Positions 7,035 to 15,544 of a stretch of 16,076 nucleotides of DNA are shown one piece after another. The stretch is from Mycobacterium sp. GTDB lineage: Bacteria; Actinomycetota; Actinomycetes; Mycobacteriales; Mycobacteriaceae. The stretch is from positions 1 through 16,076 of the forward strand of contig JAHFVB010000038.1 in the NCBI GenBank assembly GCA_023264755.1, in the 5' to 3' direction. The notes under the pieces are model-generated. The model had not been told where the DNA came from. It saw only the letters and a program-made list of their open reading frames with translations, and did not search any database. Made by a program: the position numbers and the translations under genes. Each line of letters begins with the position of its first letter. The first letter of the stretch is position 1.

Positions 7035-9664
7035 GCGAGCGTGACCAGGCCCAACTCGTTGTGGCCGGCCAGCAGCGGGTGGCATGGCAGCACCCGCACG
7101 GTGTATCCGACCGGGCCCGCCACCGGCAGCGGCGTGGTCGTCGAGAACACGTCGCTGCCGCCCTCGGCGGTCCCGGTGTGCGCCATCGGCACGGTCTGCG
7201 GGTTCACCAGCGCATCGCCGGCGTCCACCCGGCCCAGCACCGCCTCCACCACCACCTCGTCGGGACGAAGTCCGGCCAACTGAACCGTCGCGGTGAGCGT
7301 CAACTCCGAGCCCAGCAGCGGCGTGTCCGGCAACCCGTAGCTGTCGACGTCGGTGATCAGGATCCTCGGCCACACGGCGCGGGCCCGTTCGCAGTATTCG
7401 GCGAACTGGCGGGCGGCCCCGAACGGCACTCCGTCGACCGGCTCGATGGTGCGGTGCAACGACTGCGCGGCCGGCACGTAGTACTGCTCGGTGTAGTCCC
7501 GCACCATCCGCGAGGCCAGCACCTTGGGGCCGAGTACCTGCAACGTGTGACGCACCAGTTCCACCCAGCGCCGTGGCACGCCAGCCTCGTCCCGCTCGTA
7601 GAACTTGGGCACCACCGACTGCTCGAGCAGTTGGTACAGCGCCGCGGCCTCGAGGTCGTCGCGGCGGGACTCGTCGGCCAGCCCCTCGGCCGTCGGGATC
7701 TCCCAACCGTTCTCGCCGTCGTACCACTCGTCCCACCATCCGTCGCGGATCGACAGGTTGAGCCCGCCGTTGAGCGCGCTCTTCATGCCCGACGTTCCGC
7801 ACGCTTCCAGCGGCCGGAGCGGATTGTTGAGCCAGACGTCGCAGCCCCAGTACAAGAGCCGCGCCATGGACATGTCGTAATCGGGCAGGAACGCGATGCG
7901 GTGGCGGACCTCGGGCCGGTCGGCGAACCGGACGATCTGCTGAATCAGGGCCTTGCCGCCGTCGTCGGCGGGGTGCGACTTGCCCGCCACGATGAGCTGC
8001 AAAGGGCGTTGCTCGTCCAGCAGCAGTCGCTCCAACCGTTCCGGGTCACGCAGCATCAACGTCAGTCGCTTGTAGGTAGGCACCCGGCGCGCGAATCCGA
8101 TGGTCAGGACATTCGGGTCGAAAGCGGTTGCGATCCAACCGAGTTCTGCGTCAGAGGCTCCGCGCTCCAGCCAGGAGCGGCGCACCCTGGCGCGGACGTC
8201 GGCGACCAGGAGCTCGCGCAGCTGCGAACGGATCCACCACAGGTGGCCCGGCTCGACCTGCTGCAGGCGCTGCCAGGTATCGGGTTCGCTGAGCGTCTCG
8301 AATTGATCCTCACCGACCAGTTCGCGGGCCAGCTGGATCCATTGCGGCGCCGCCCAGGTGGGCGCGTGCACGCCGTTGGTGATCGACCCGATCGGCACCT
8401 CCGCCTGGTCGAAGCCCGGCCACAGGTCGTTGAACATCCCGCGGGACACCTGGCCGTGCAGCCGCGACACCCCGTTGTGGCGTTGCGCGAGCCGCATCCC
8501 CATGTGCGCCATGTTGAACTTCGTCGGGTCCTGCTCCGCGCCGAACGCGACGATGCGGTCCAACGGAACTCCGGGGACCAGCCGCGACGTCGCCTCCGGC
8601 GAGGCATCCGGGTCGCCCCCGAAGTAGCGCTGGACCAGCTCGACCGGAAAGCGGTCGATGCCGGCCGGCACCGGGGTATGCGTGGTGAACACCGTGCTCG
8701 AGCGCACCACGGCCAGCGCGGTGTCGAAGTCGAGCCCGCCGTCGGTGACGAGCTCACGGATCCGCTCCACCCCGAGGAAGCCCGCATGGCCCTCGTTCAT
8801 GTGGAACACCTGCGGCTGCGGCAACCCCTCGACGGCGGTGAACGCACGGATCGCCCGCACTCCGCCGATACCGGCCAGGAGCTCCTGCTTGATGCGGTGT
8901 TCCTGGTCGCCGCCGTACAGCCGGTCGGTCACGCCACGTAGCTCGTGTTGGGTTTCGGGCACGTCGGAATCCAAGAGCAGCAACGGAATACGGCCGACCT
9001 GGGCGACCCACACCCTGGCGTTGAGTTCACCGGAGTCCGGCATGGCCAGCGATATCAGCACCGGCGCGCCGGATTCGTCGGTGAGCAGCCGCAGCGGCAG
9101 TCCCTGCGGATCCAGCGCGGGATAGGTCTCCTGCTGCCACCCGTCGGCCGTCAGCGACTGCCGGAAGTAGCCCGAGCGGTACCACAGCCCGACCGCGATC
9201 AGCGGAACGCCCAGATCGGAGGCCGACTTGAGGTGATCGCCGGCCAGAATGCCCAATCCGCCCGAATAGTTCGGCAGCACCTCGGCGACGCCGAACTCCA
9301 TCGAGAAGTAGGCGATCCCGGTCGGCCACCGGGCAGGCTCTGCGGTTCCCTCGGCCTGCGCGTCCTGCCGCTCCTGATACCACCTAGGCCGCGTGAGGTA
9401 GTCGTCGAGTTCACCGGCCAGCCGATCGAGCCGAGTGAGGAATGACTCATCGGCGGCCAGGCCGTCCAGCCGGGCGGGGCTGACTCCTCCGAGCAGCGCC
9501 ACCGGATCGGCGCCCACCTGCGCCCACAGTTCGGGGTCGATGCTGGCGAACAGGTCCTGGGTGGGGGTGTCCCACGACCACCGCAGATTCACCGACAGCT
9601 GCTCCAGTGCGGCAAGCCGTTCGGGAAGGTGGGCGCGCACGGTGAACCGTCGTAGAGCTTTCAT
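7031..9664 (-). CDS. glgP: Alpha-glucan (glycogen) phosphorylase GlgP
   Basis: Releases glucose-1-phosphate from the non-reducing ends of alpha-1,4-glucan by PLP-dependent phosphorolysis (family GT35). The 877-residue protein is close to M. tuberculosis Rv1328 (863) and begins MKALRRFTVRAHLPERL like it. An N-terminal DUF3417-type domain with NLRWSWD precedes the phosphorylase core: GIAYFSMEFGVAEVLPNYSG, GGLGILAGDHLKSASDLG, EGHAGFLG, TNGVHAPTW and PTYKRLTL. EACGTSGMKSALNGG carries Lys628, the probable PLP Schiff-base lysine. The ATG at 9664 has no good ribosome binding site; a GTG eight codons upstream is an in-frame alternative, and TAAGGT at 9689-9684 is a weak -10 candidate. It diverges from glgE across 180 bp, and its stop overlaps the lyase start. 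This is the short actinobacterial type of phosphorylase, not the E. coli MalP/GlgP type. Confidence 0.96.
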   Translation of the reverse strand: MKALRRFTVRAHLPERLAALEQLSVNLRWSWDTPTQDLFASIDPELWAQVGADPVALLGGVSPARLDGLAADESFLTRLDRLAGELDDYLTRPRWYQERQDAQAEGTAEPARWPTGIAYFSMEFGVAEVLPNYSGGLGILAGDHLKSASDLGVPLIAVGLWYRSGYFRQSLTADGWQQETYPALDPQGLPLRLLTDESGAPVLISLAMPDSGELNARVWVAQVGRIPLLLLDSDVPETQHELRGVTDRLYGGDQEHRIKQELLAGIGGVRAIRAFTAVEGLPQPQVFHMNEGHAGFLGVERIRELVTDGGLDFDTALAVVRSSTVFTTHTPVPAGIDRFPVELVQRYFGGDPDASPEATSRLVPGVPLDRIVAFGAEQDPTKFNMAHMGMRLAQRHNGVSRLHGQVSRGMFNDLWPGFDQAEVPIGSITNGVHAPTWAAPQWIQLARELVGEDQFETLSEPDTWQRLQQVEPGHLWWIRSQLRELLVADVRARVRRSWLERGASDAELGWIATAFDPNVLTIGFARRVPTYKRLTLMLRDPERLERLLLDEQRPLQLIVAGKSHPADDGGKALIQQIVRFADRPEVRHRIAFLPDYDMSMARLLYWGCDVWLNNPLRPLEACGTSGMKSALNGGLNLSIRDGWWDEWYDGENGWEIPTAEGLADESRRDDLEAAALYQLLEQSVVPKFYERDEAGVPRRWVELVRHTLQVLGPKVLASRMVRDYTEQYYVPAAQSLHRTIEPVDGVPFGAARQFAEYCERARAVWPRILITDVDSYGLPDTPLLGSELTLTATVQLAGLRPDEVVVEAVLGRVDAGDALVNPQTVPMAHTGTAEGGSDVFSTTTPLPVAGPVGYTVRVLPCHPLLAGHNELGLVTLA

Positions 9665-9747
9665 CGGGCCATCACGGGAATTCACCTTACGGACCCATTC
9701 TGGAGCGCAGCTCGGCGATTTCCGACCGGCACATCGACCACGGTTGG

Positions 9748-9775
9748 TTGAGCCGGACACTACGGTGGGTATAGG
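9748..9775 (+). promoter_or_regulatory. Candidate glgE promoter
   Basis: TTGAGC (9748-9753), 16 bases, then TATAGG (9770-9775) resembles a SigA promoter with one mismatch in the -10. It would give a leader of about 60 bases before glgE. TACGGT at 9761-9766 is an alternative -10 that fits TANNNT better but lacks a well-placed -35. I cannot decide between them from sequence. Confidence 0.4.
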
Positions 9776-9832
9776 CGCGACGAGGCTTTGAGGCGTAACG
9801 ACGACAGCATGCGGTCAGCGAGCCGCGTGCGT

Positions 9833-9838
9833 GAGGAG
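9833..9838 (+). promoter_or_regulatory. Ribosome binding site deciding the glgE start
   Basis: GAGGAG ends six bases before GTG 9845. None of the other in-frame starts (TTG 9788, ATG 9809, GTG 9827) has a comparable site, which is why GTG 9845 is preferred. Confidence 0.6.
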
Positions 9839-9844
9839 CAGGTA

Positions 9845-11938
9845 GTGGCCGGTCGTATCGAGATCGATGACGTCGCGCCCGTGGTTTCCTACGGGCGATA
9901 TCCGGCCAAGGCGGTGGTGGGCGAAGTCGTCCCGGTCAGCGCGACGGTCTGGCGGGAGGGCCACGACGCCCTGTCGGCCACCTTGGTCGTGCGCTACCAC
10001 GGTCAGGCGTATCCCCGGCTGGCCAAGGCGCCGGTGGGCGCGGCCGCGCCCGTGACGGCCGTCCCGATCGACGAGGTGGTGGCTCCACCCAAGGCCCGGC
10101 GACCGCAGCTGTTTCCCATGTCACCCGGACGCACTCCGGACGTCCTGCGCGGCCACTTCGTCCCCGATGCGGTCGGACTCTGGACGTACCGGGTCGACGC
10201 CTGGGGGGATCCGCTGGCGACGTGGCGCAAGAACGTCACCGCCAAGTTGGAGGCGGGCCAGGGCGAGTCCGAATTGAACAACGACCTCTTGGTGGGCGCG
10301 CAGCTGCTCGAACGAGCAGCGACCGGCACGCCACGCCAGGAGCGCCATCCGCTCGTCGAGGCCGCGGCCAGCCTGCGCCGCCCCGGCGATCCGTTCACCC
10401 GCGCAGCCGCGGCGCTGGCTCCTGAGTTGACCCGACTGCTGGCTGCCTATCCGTTGCGTGAGTTGGTCACGCGCGGTGAGCAATACGGAGTGTGGGTGGA
10501 TAGGCCGCTGGCCCGGTTCAGCTCGTGGTACGAACTGTTTCCCCGGTCCACCGGGGGCTGGGACGGTGATGGCCATCCCGTCCACGGGACGTTCGCGACG
10601 ACCGCGAAGGCCCTGCCGCGGGTCGCCAAGATGGGCTTCGACATCGTCTACCTACCCCCGATCCACCCCATCGGCAAGGTGCATCGCAAGGGCAAGAACA
10701 ACACCGTGACGGCGGCCCCCGAGGACGTCGGCTCGCCGTGGGCGATCGGAAGTGACGAGGGTGGTCACGACGCGGTGCACCCGCAGCTGGGCACCATCGA
10801 CGACTTCGACGACTTCGTGGCGGCCGCCCGCGACCAGGGGCTCGAGGTGGCGCTCGACCTGGCGCTGCAGTGCGCACCCGACCATCCGTGGGCCAAGGAA
10901 CACCCCGAGTGGTTCACGGTGCTGCCCGACGGGACCATTGCCTACGCGGAGAACCCGCCGAAGAAGTACCAGGACATCTATCCGATCAACTTCGACAACG
11001 ACCCGGCGGGCCTCTACCTCGAGGTGCTGCGGGTGGTGCGGTTCTGGGTGTCGCACGGGGTGAAGGTGTTTCGGGTCGACAACCCGCATACCAAGCCACC
11101 GAACTTCTGGGCCTGGCTGATCGGCGAGGTGAAGAACGACGACCCCGACGTCCTGTTCCTGGCGGAGGCGTTCACTCGTCCGGCCCGGCTCTTCGGGTTG
11201 GCCAAGTTGGGTTTCACGCAGTCCTACACGTACTTCACCTGGCGCACTGCCAAGTGGGAGCTCATCGAGTTCGGCGAGTCGATCGCCGAACACGCCGACT
11301 ACGCGCGACAGAACGTGTGGGTCAACACCCCGGACATCCTTCACGAGAGCCTGCAGCAGGGCGGCCCCGGGATGTTCGCCATCCGCGCTGCGATGGCCGC
11401 GACGATGAGCCCGGAATGGGGCGTCTACTCCGGCTACGAGTTGTTCGAACACGAAGCCGTCCGGACCGGCAGCGAGGAATACCTGGACTCGGAGAAGTAC
11501 GAGTTGCGTCCGCGCGACTTCGAGGCCGCTCTGGCCGGTGGGCATTCGCTGGAGCCGTTTCTGACCCGGCTCAACGAGATTCGGCGGGTGCATCCGGCGC
11601 TGGGCGAACTGCGGACCATCAAGTTCCACCCCATCGACAACGACGCGCTACTGGCCTACAGCAAGTTCGATCCCATCACCGGCGACTGTGTGCTGGTGAT
11701 CGTCACGCTCAATGCGTTCGGCCCGGAGGAAGCCACCATTTGGCTCGACATGGCCGCGCTGGGCTTGGAACCCTACGACCGGTTCTGGGTGCGCGACGAG
11801 ATCACCGGCGACGAATACCAGTGGGGACAAGCCAATTACGTCCGGCTCGACCCGGTCAGATCGGTCGCCCACATCCTGAACATGCCCCAGATTGCACCTG
11901 ACAAGCGGCTCCCATTGCTGCGGAGGGAAACCACATGA
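9845..11938 (+). CDS. glgE: Alpha-1,4-glucan:maltose-1-phosphate maltosyltransferase GlgE
   Basis: Transfers maltosyl units from maltose-1-phosphate to the non-reducing end of alpha-1,4-glucan (GH13_3), making linear glucan in the cytoplasm. The 697-residue protein (M. tuberculosis: 701) opens with [15 protein letters not shown] and an N-terminal beta domain. Motifs include [38 protein letters not shown], and [34 protein letters not shown] carries Asp412, the probable nucleophile; LAEAFTRPA carries Glu441, the acid/base; VNTPDILHE carries Asp497. The 29-residue spacing of the first two matches S. coelicolor GlgE (D394/E423). In M. tuberculosis glgE is essential because maltose-1-phosphate accumulates to toxic levels when it is lost. 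Its TGA overlaps the glgB ATG (ATGA), so the two are translationally coupled. ATG 9809 is an alternative start adding 12 residues. Confidence 0.96.
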   Translation: MAGRIEIDDVAPVVSYGRYPAKAVVGEVVPVSATVWREGHDALSATLVVRYHGQAYPRLAKAPVGAAAPVTAVPIDEVVAPPKARRPQLFPMSPGRTPDVLRGHFVPDAVGLWTYRVDAWGDPLATWRKNVTAKLEAGQGESELNNDLLVGAQLLERAATGTPRQERHPLVEAAASLRRPGDPFTRAAAALAPELTRLLAAYPLRELVTRGEQYGVWVDRPLARFSSWYELFPRSTGGWDGDGHPVHGTFATTAKALPRVAKMGFDIVYLPPIHPIGKVHRKGKNNTVTAAPEDVGSPWAIGSDEGGHDAVHPQLGTIDDFDDFVAAARDQGLEVALDLALQCAPDHPWAKEHPEWFTVLPDGTIAYAENPPKKYQDIYPINFDNDPAGLYLEVLRVVRFWVSHGVKVFRVDNPHTKPPNFWAWLIGEVKNDDPDVLFLAEAFTRPARLFGLAKLGFTQSYTYFTWRTAKWELIEFGESIAEHADYARQNVWVNTPDILHESLQQGGPGMFAIRAAMAATMSPEWGVYSGYELFEHEAVRTGSEEYLDSEKYELRPRDFEAALAGGHSLEPFLTRLNEIRRVHPALGELRTIKFHPIDNDALLAYSKFDPITGDCVLVIVTLNAFGPEEATIWLDMAALGLEPYDRFWVRDEITGDEYQWGQANYVRLDPVRSVAHILNMPQIAPDKRLPLLRRETT
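11922..11927 (+). promoter_or_regulatory. glgB ribosome binding site inside the glgE 3' end
   Basis: GGAGGG lies seven bases before the glgB ATG and within the last codons of glgE. It allows direct initiation at glgB in addition to coupling through the ATGA overlap. Confidence 0.7.
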
Positions 11939-14139
11939 CCCGCACCGACATCACGAGCGACCATCTTCGCCCGGACGCCACCGACCTGCGCCGACTACTC
12001 GCCGGCGAACATCACGACCCGCACTCGGTGCTGGGCGCGCACGAGTACGGCGACCACACGGTCATTCGCGCCATGCGACCGAATGCGCTCGAGGTGGTGG
12101 CGCTCATCGGGACCGAGCGCTATTCGTTCAGCCACGTCGAGGATGCCCTGTTCGCGGTCGCCGTCCCGTTCACCGGGCTCATCGACTACCGACTGGAAGT
12201 CAGCTACCCGAGCGGCACCGACACTCCTCACGTGCTCACTGGTGCCGACCCGTATCGCTTCCTGCCCACCTTGGGCGAGGTCGACCTCCATCTGTTCTCC
12301 GAGGGCCGCCACGAGCGGCTGTGGGAGGTGCTGGGTGCACACCCACGCACCTACGCCACGGCCGACGGTCCGGTGGATGGCGTTTCCTTCGCCGTCTGGG
12401 CACCGAATGCCAAGGGCGTCAGTCTGATCGGCGACTTCAACCATTGGAGCGGCAACGATGCTCCGATGCGCACACTGGGCTCGACCGGGGTGTGGGAGTT
12501 GTTCTGGCCCGGCTTTCCCGTCGGAGGCCTGTACAAGTTCCGGGTGCACGGCGCCGACGGAGTGACGACCGAGCGCGCGGATCCGATGGCCTTCGCCACC
12601 GAGGTCCCCCCGCTTCGGGCTTCGCGCGTCACCAAGAGCGACTACACCTGGAACGACGGCGACTGGATGACGCAGCGCACGCTGCGCAATCCGGTATTCG
12701 ATCCGATGAGCACCTACGAAGTACACCTCATGTCGTGGCGGCCGGGACTCAGCTATCGCGAACTGGCAACGGAGCTCACCGATTACGTGGTGGAGCAGGG
12801 TTTCACGCACGTCGAGTTGCTGCCCGTGGCCGAGCATCCGTTCGGCGGTTCGTGGGGCTATCAGGTCACCTCGTACTACGCGCCGACGTCCCGGTTGGGC
12901 ACTCCCGACGACTTCCGCTACCTCGTCGACGCGCTGCACCGGGCGGGCATCGGAGTCATCGTCGACTGGGTTCCCGCGCACTTCCCGAAGGACGCCTGGG
13001 CGCTCGGCCGATTCGACGGCACCCCCTGCTACGAGCACTCCGACCCCAAACGCGGTGAGCAACTCGACTGGGGTACTTACGTCTTCGACTTCGGCCGGCC
13101 CGAGGTGCGCAACTTCCTGGTGGCCAACGCGCTGTACTGGTTGCAGGAGTTCCACATCGACGGACTCCGGGTGGACGCCGTCGCCTCGATGCTCTACCTC
13201 GACTACTCCCGGCCGGCCGACGGGTGGACGCCGAACATCCACGGCGGGCGGGAGAACCTGGAGGCGGTTCAGTTCTTGCAGGAGATGAACGCCACCGTCC
13301 ACAAGATCAACCCCGGCATCGTGACCATCGCCGAGGAGTCGACGTCGTGGCCCGGCGTCACTCGTCCGACCAACCTTGGTGGGCTTGGCTTTTCGATGAA
13401 GTGGAACATGGGCTGGATGAACGACACGCTGGCGTTCATCAGCCGCGACCCCATTCATCGCAGCTACCACCACCATGAGCTGACGTTCTCGCTGCTCTAC
13501 GCCTTCAGCGAGAACTTCGTACTGCCCATCAGCCACGACGAGGTCGTGCACGGCAAGGGCACGCTATGGGGCCGGATGCCCGGCAACGACCACATGAAGG
13601 CCGCCGGACTGCGTGGCCTGCTCGCCTACCAGTGGGCCCACCCCGGCAAGCAGCTGTTGTTCATGGGCCAGGAATTCGGACAGCGCGCCGAGTGGTCCGA
13701 GGAGCGCGGCGTCGACTGGTTCCAGTTGGGCGAGCAGAGCTTCTCCGGCGGTGTCCAGCGCATGGTCCGCGACATGAACGGCGTCTACAAGACGCGCCGC
13801 GCCCTGTGGTCGCGCGACACCACGCCGGACGGCTATTCGTGGATCGATGCGAACGACTCGGCCAACAACGTACTGAGCTTCCTCCGCTTCGGCGACGACG
13901 GTTCGGTCATGGCCTGCGTGTTCAACTTCTCCGGCTGCGAGCACAGTCAGTACCGGTTGGGCTTGCCACACGCCGGCACGTGGCGCGAGGTGCTCAACAC
14001 CGATTCCGACCTCTACCACGGTGCGGGAATTGGCAACTACGGCGCGGTGGAGGCCACCGACGAGCCCTGGCATGGCCGTCCCGCCTCGGCGCTGATGGTG
14101 TTGCCGCCGCTGGCCGCGCTCTGGTTCGAACCCGCCTGA
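11935..14139 (+). CDS. glgB: 1,4-alpha-glucan branching enzyme GlgB
   Basis: Cuts alpha-1,4-glucan and reattaches the segment by an alpha-1,6 bond, branching the chain built by GlgE (GH13_9). The 734 residues compare with 731 in M. tuberculosis Rv1326c. An N-terminal beta domain containing [22 protein letters not shown] is followed by a CBM48-type domain ([21 protein letters not shown]). Then comes the GH13 barrel with [25 protein letters not shown] (nucleophile Asp414), TIAEESTSW (acid/base Glu467) and [11 protein letters not shown] (Asp535). The C-terminal beta domain ends WFEPA. The start ATG overlaps the glgE stop and has its own ribosome binding site. The gene ends only 15 bp from the convergent thioredoxin-like gene, leaving no room for a separate terminator. 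The third catalytic Asp and the preceding His are intact, so the enzyme should be active. Confidence 0.97.
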   Translation: MTRTDITSDHLRPDATDLRRLLAGEHHDPHSVLGAHEYGDHTVIRAMRPNALEVVALIGTERYSFSHVEDALFAVAVPFTGLIDYRLEVSYPSGTDTPHVLTGADPYRFLPTLGEVDLHLFSEGRHERLWEVLGAHPRTYATADGPVDGVSFAVWAPNAKGVSLIGDFNHWSGNDAPMRTLGSTGVWELFWPGFPVGGLYKFRVHGADGVTTERADPMAFATEVPPLRASRVTKSDYTWNDGDWMTQRTLRNPVFDPMSTYEVHLMSWRPGLSYRELATELTDYVVEQGFTHVELLPVAEHPFGGSWGYQVTSYYAPTSRLGTPDDFRYLVDALHRAGIGVIVDWVPAHFPKDAWALGRFDGTPCYEHSDPKRGEQLDWGTYVFDFGRPEVRNFLVANALYWLQEFHIDGLRVDAVASMLYLDYSRPADGWTPNIHGGRENLEAVQFLQEMNATVHKINPGIVTIAEESTSWPGVTRPTNLGGLGFSMKWNMGWMNDTLAFISRDPIHRSYHHHELTFSLLYAFSENFVLPISHDEVVHGKGTLWGRMPGNDHMKAAGLRGLLAYQWAHPGKQLLFMGQEFGQRAEWSEERGVDWFQLGEQSFSGGVQRMVRDMNGVYKTRRALWSRDTTPDGYSWIDANDSANNVLSFLRFGDDGSVMACVFNFSGCEHSQYRLGLPHAGTWREVLNTDSDLYHGAGIGNYGAVEATDEPWHGRPASALMVLPPLAALWFEPA

Positions 14140-14154
14140 GGCGCGGGCCGGGCG

Positions 14155-15048
14155 CTAGTAGAGCGCGTTGGCCAGGTTGCGCCGACCGGCGATGACGACT
14201 GGGTCAGCGGGGTCGAAGAGGTCGAACAGCTCGATGAGCCGGGTCCGCACCCGGGTCCGGTCATCGCCGGCCGTCCGCTTCACCAGGGCGATCAAGCGGT
14301 CGAAGGCGCCCGCGACGTCCTGCTGCATCAGTTCGACGTCGGCCGCGGCGAACGCGGCATCGATGTCGTCGGGTGCGGCGTCGGCCACCGCGACGGCATC
14401 GCGTGGCTGCGCCGTCGCCCGCTTCAGGAAGACGATCTGGTGTATCGCGCCCTTGGCCTCCGGATGTCCGGGCTTGGCCTCCAGGATGGCTTCGTATGCG
14501 GCGAGCGCCGCGTCGAAGTCGCCGTTGTCGAGATACGTTCGCGCCTGAGCCACCTCGGCATCGACCTCTTCGGCGTCCTCGGCTGCGCCACCGGTCAACT
14601 TGCCCGCAGTGGCATTCAGCAGGGAGTCGACCCAGCGGCGTAGCTGCTCGGGCGGTTGGCCGCCCTCGAAGCTCGCCAGGGGTTGCCCCGCCGCCAGCGC
14701 CACGACCGTCGGAACGGCCTGCACGCCGAACATCTGCGCGACGCGTGGCGTGGTGTCGACGTTGACCGTCGCCAACGCCCACGTGCCGCCGTCGGCGGTC
14801 GAGAGCGCGGCGAGGTGGTTGCCGAGCTCGATGCTGGGCGCGCTGCGCGGCGACCACAGCAGCACGACGACCGGCACCTCGTTCGACCGGACCAACACCT
14901 CGGCTTCGATGTTCACCTCGGTGACTTCGACGCCACCGGAAATGCCACCGCCGCCCGGGCCGTCAGCGCTCGGGGGTGGTTGCTTGAGGACCGAAAGGTC
15001 GACGGCACCGGCCATCACGGGGCCGACGGAGGGACGTGGACGTGTCAC
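14155..15048 (-). CDS. Thioredoxin-fold / TPR protein (YbbN/CnoX-like, Rv1324 homologue) lacking CXXC
   Basis: Probably a cytoplasmic co-chaperone of the YbbN/CnoX kind. The 297 residues begin VTRPRPSVGPVMAGAVDLS, as in M. tuberculosis Rv1324. Residues 1-40 are a Pro/Gly-rich tail. Residues about 42-145 form a thioredoxin fold: VPVVVLLWSPRS, then NVDTTPRVAQMFGVQAVPTVV with the cis-Pro at 113. The position of the CGPC active site reads SAPS (69-72), so both catalytic cysteines are absent. From about 162 to the end are TPR-like helices (QARTYLDNGDFDAALAAYEAIL) ending in GRRNLANALY. It has no signal peptide. The GTG start lies 13 bp after the DUF3817 stop, so the two are likely co-transcribed; no ribosome binding site is visible. 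The in-frame ATG at 15015 is an alternative start. Confidence 0.9.
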   Translation of the reverse strand: MTRPRPSVGPVMAGAVDLSVLKQPPPSADGPGGGGISGGVEVTEVNIEAEVLVRSNEVPVVVLLWSPRSAPSIELGNHLAALSTADGGTWALATVNVDTTPRVAQMFGVQAVPTVVALAAGQPLASFEGGQPPEQLRRWVDSLLNATAGKLTGGAAEDAEEVDAEVAQARTYLDNGDFDAALAAYEAILEAKPGHPEAKGAIHQIVFLKRATAQPRDAVAVADAAPDDIDAAFAAADVELMQQDVAGAFDRLIALVKRTAGDDRTRVRTRLIELFDLFDPADPVVIAGRRNLANALY

Positions 15049-15067
15049 ATGGACAAGTTTGTCACGT
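15040..15067. repeat. Nested repeats at the start of the thioredoxin-like gene
   Basis: TGTCACAT (15043-15050) and TGTCACGT (15060-15067) are direct repeats 17 bases apart, and between them GACAAGTTTGTC (15052-15063) is a near-perfect palindrome (5-bp arms, 2-base centre). ACGTG/CACGT closes the outside of the block. It covers the DUF3817 stop codon and the thioredoxin-like start. It could be an operator or an mRNA structure; no known regulator site is recognised. Confidence 0.25.
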
Positions 15068-15481
15068 CGATTCGACGCCTGGCACTCCCGGCTCCGCGAT
15101 GGCTGCGGCTACGGCTGTGGGCGCGGCTGTGGTACCCATTCGCCCGGTGCGATCCGCCCACATGAGGAAGATCACACTGGCCAATGGCACGATGCTCGCC
15201 AGCAACGCCAGCATCCAGGTGCGCGCGCTCCACTTCGCCGTGGTGCCGAGCACCAGCGCCGTCGCCACGAAGGCGATGAACACGAGCCCGTGAATCATGC
15301 CGAAGAGCTGTACGCCGACCTCCGTGCGCGGGCTGCCCAGGTATTTGAAGTACATCCCGATCAGCAGGCCCACCCAGCTGACGGCCTCCGCGAACGCGAC
15401 GACCCGGAACCAGGCCGAGGCGCGGCCCACGTCGACCAATGGCCGCTTCGGCTGGCCCGACACCTCAACACTGCTCGTCAT
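15062..15481 (-). CDS. DUF3817-type small integral membrane protein
   Basis: A 139-residue membrane protein of unknown function. Three hydrophobic helices are visible at about 26-46 (WFRVVAFAEAVSWVGLL...), 57-79 (VQLFGMIHGLVFIAFVATAL) and 88-109 (TWMLALLASIVPLASVIFLM). The conserved features of DUF3817 are an early Arg/Glu in helix 1, a KYL motif after it, and GxxHG in helix 2; all are present (FRVVAFAEA, FKYLG, GMIHG). The C-terminal 28 residues are Ala/Pro-rich and probably disordered. M. tuberculosis has a homologue (Rv1342c, from memory) a little further along its chromosome, not here. It lies 63 bp downstream of the fadA4-like gene and 13 bp upstream of the thioredoxin-like gene, all on the minus strand. 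No ribosome binding site precedes the ATG. Confidence 0.82.
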   Translation of the reverse strand: MTSSVEVSGQPKRPLVDVGRASAWFRVVAFAEAVSWVGLLIGMYFKYLGSPRTEVGVQLFGMIHGLVFIAFVATALVLGTTAKWSARTWMLALLASIVPLASVIFLMWADRTGRMGTTAAPTAVAAAIAEPGVPGVEST

Positions 15482-15487
15482 GGCGCC

Positions 15488-15493
15488 ATTCTG
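15488..15493 (-). promoter_or_regulatory. Possible -10 box for a leaderless DUF3817 transcript
   Basis: CAGAAT on the minus strand is six bases (GGCGCC) from the ATG, the same spacing as in clpS. It has the conserved A2 and T6 of the -10 but C instead of T at position 1. The lack of a ribosome binding site supports a leaderless start; otherwise the evidence is thin. Confidence 0.3.
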
Positions 15494-15544
15494 CCCGACG
15501 AACAGGCCAGCTACTACACGGCGTCGTTGTGAGCGGCGTCCAGG

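Noticed and set aside
7035..7802. N-terminal extension of the lyase frame back into glgP
   Set aside because: The residues before GTG 7034 are Arg/Gly-rich out-of-frame glgP sequence, while the Vgb-like repeats begin right after the GTG that overlaps the glgP stop.
6965..8941. Plus-strand ORF of 658 codons opposite glgP
   Set aside because: GlgP on the minus strand is full-length and highly conserved; the plus-strand product is His/Arg-rich without domains.
11995..13551. Minus-strand ORF of 518 codons opposite glgB
   Set aside because: It is antisense to intact glgB motifs, including catalytic residues, and has no start or ribosome binding site of its own worth noting.
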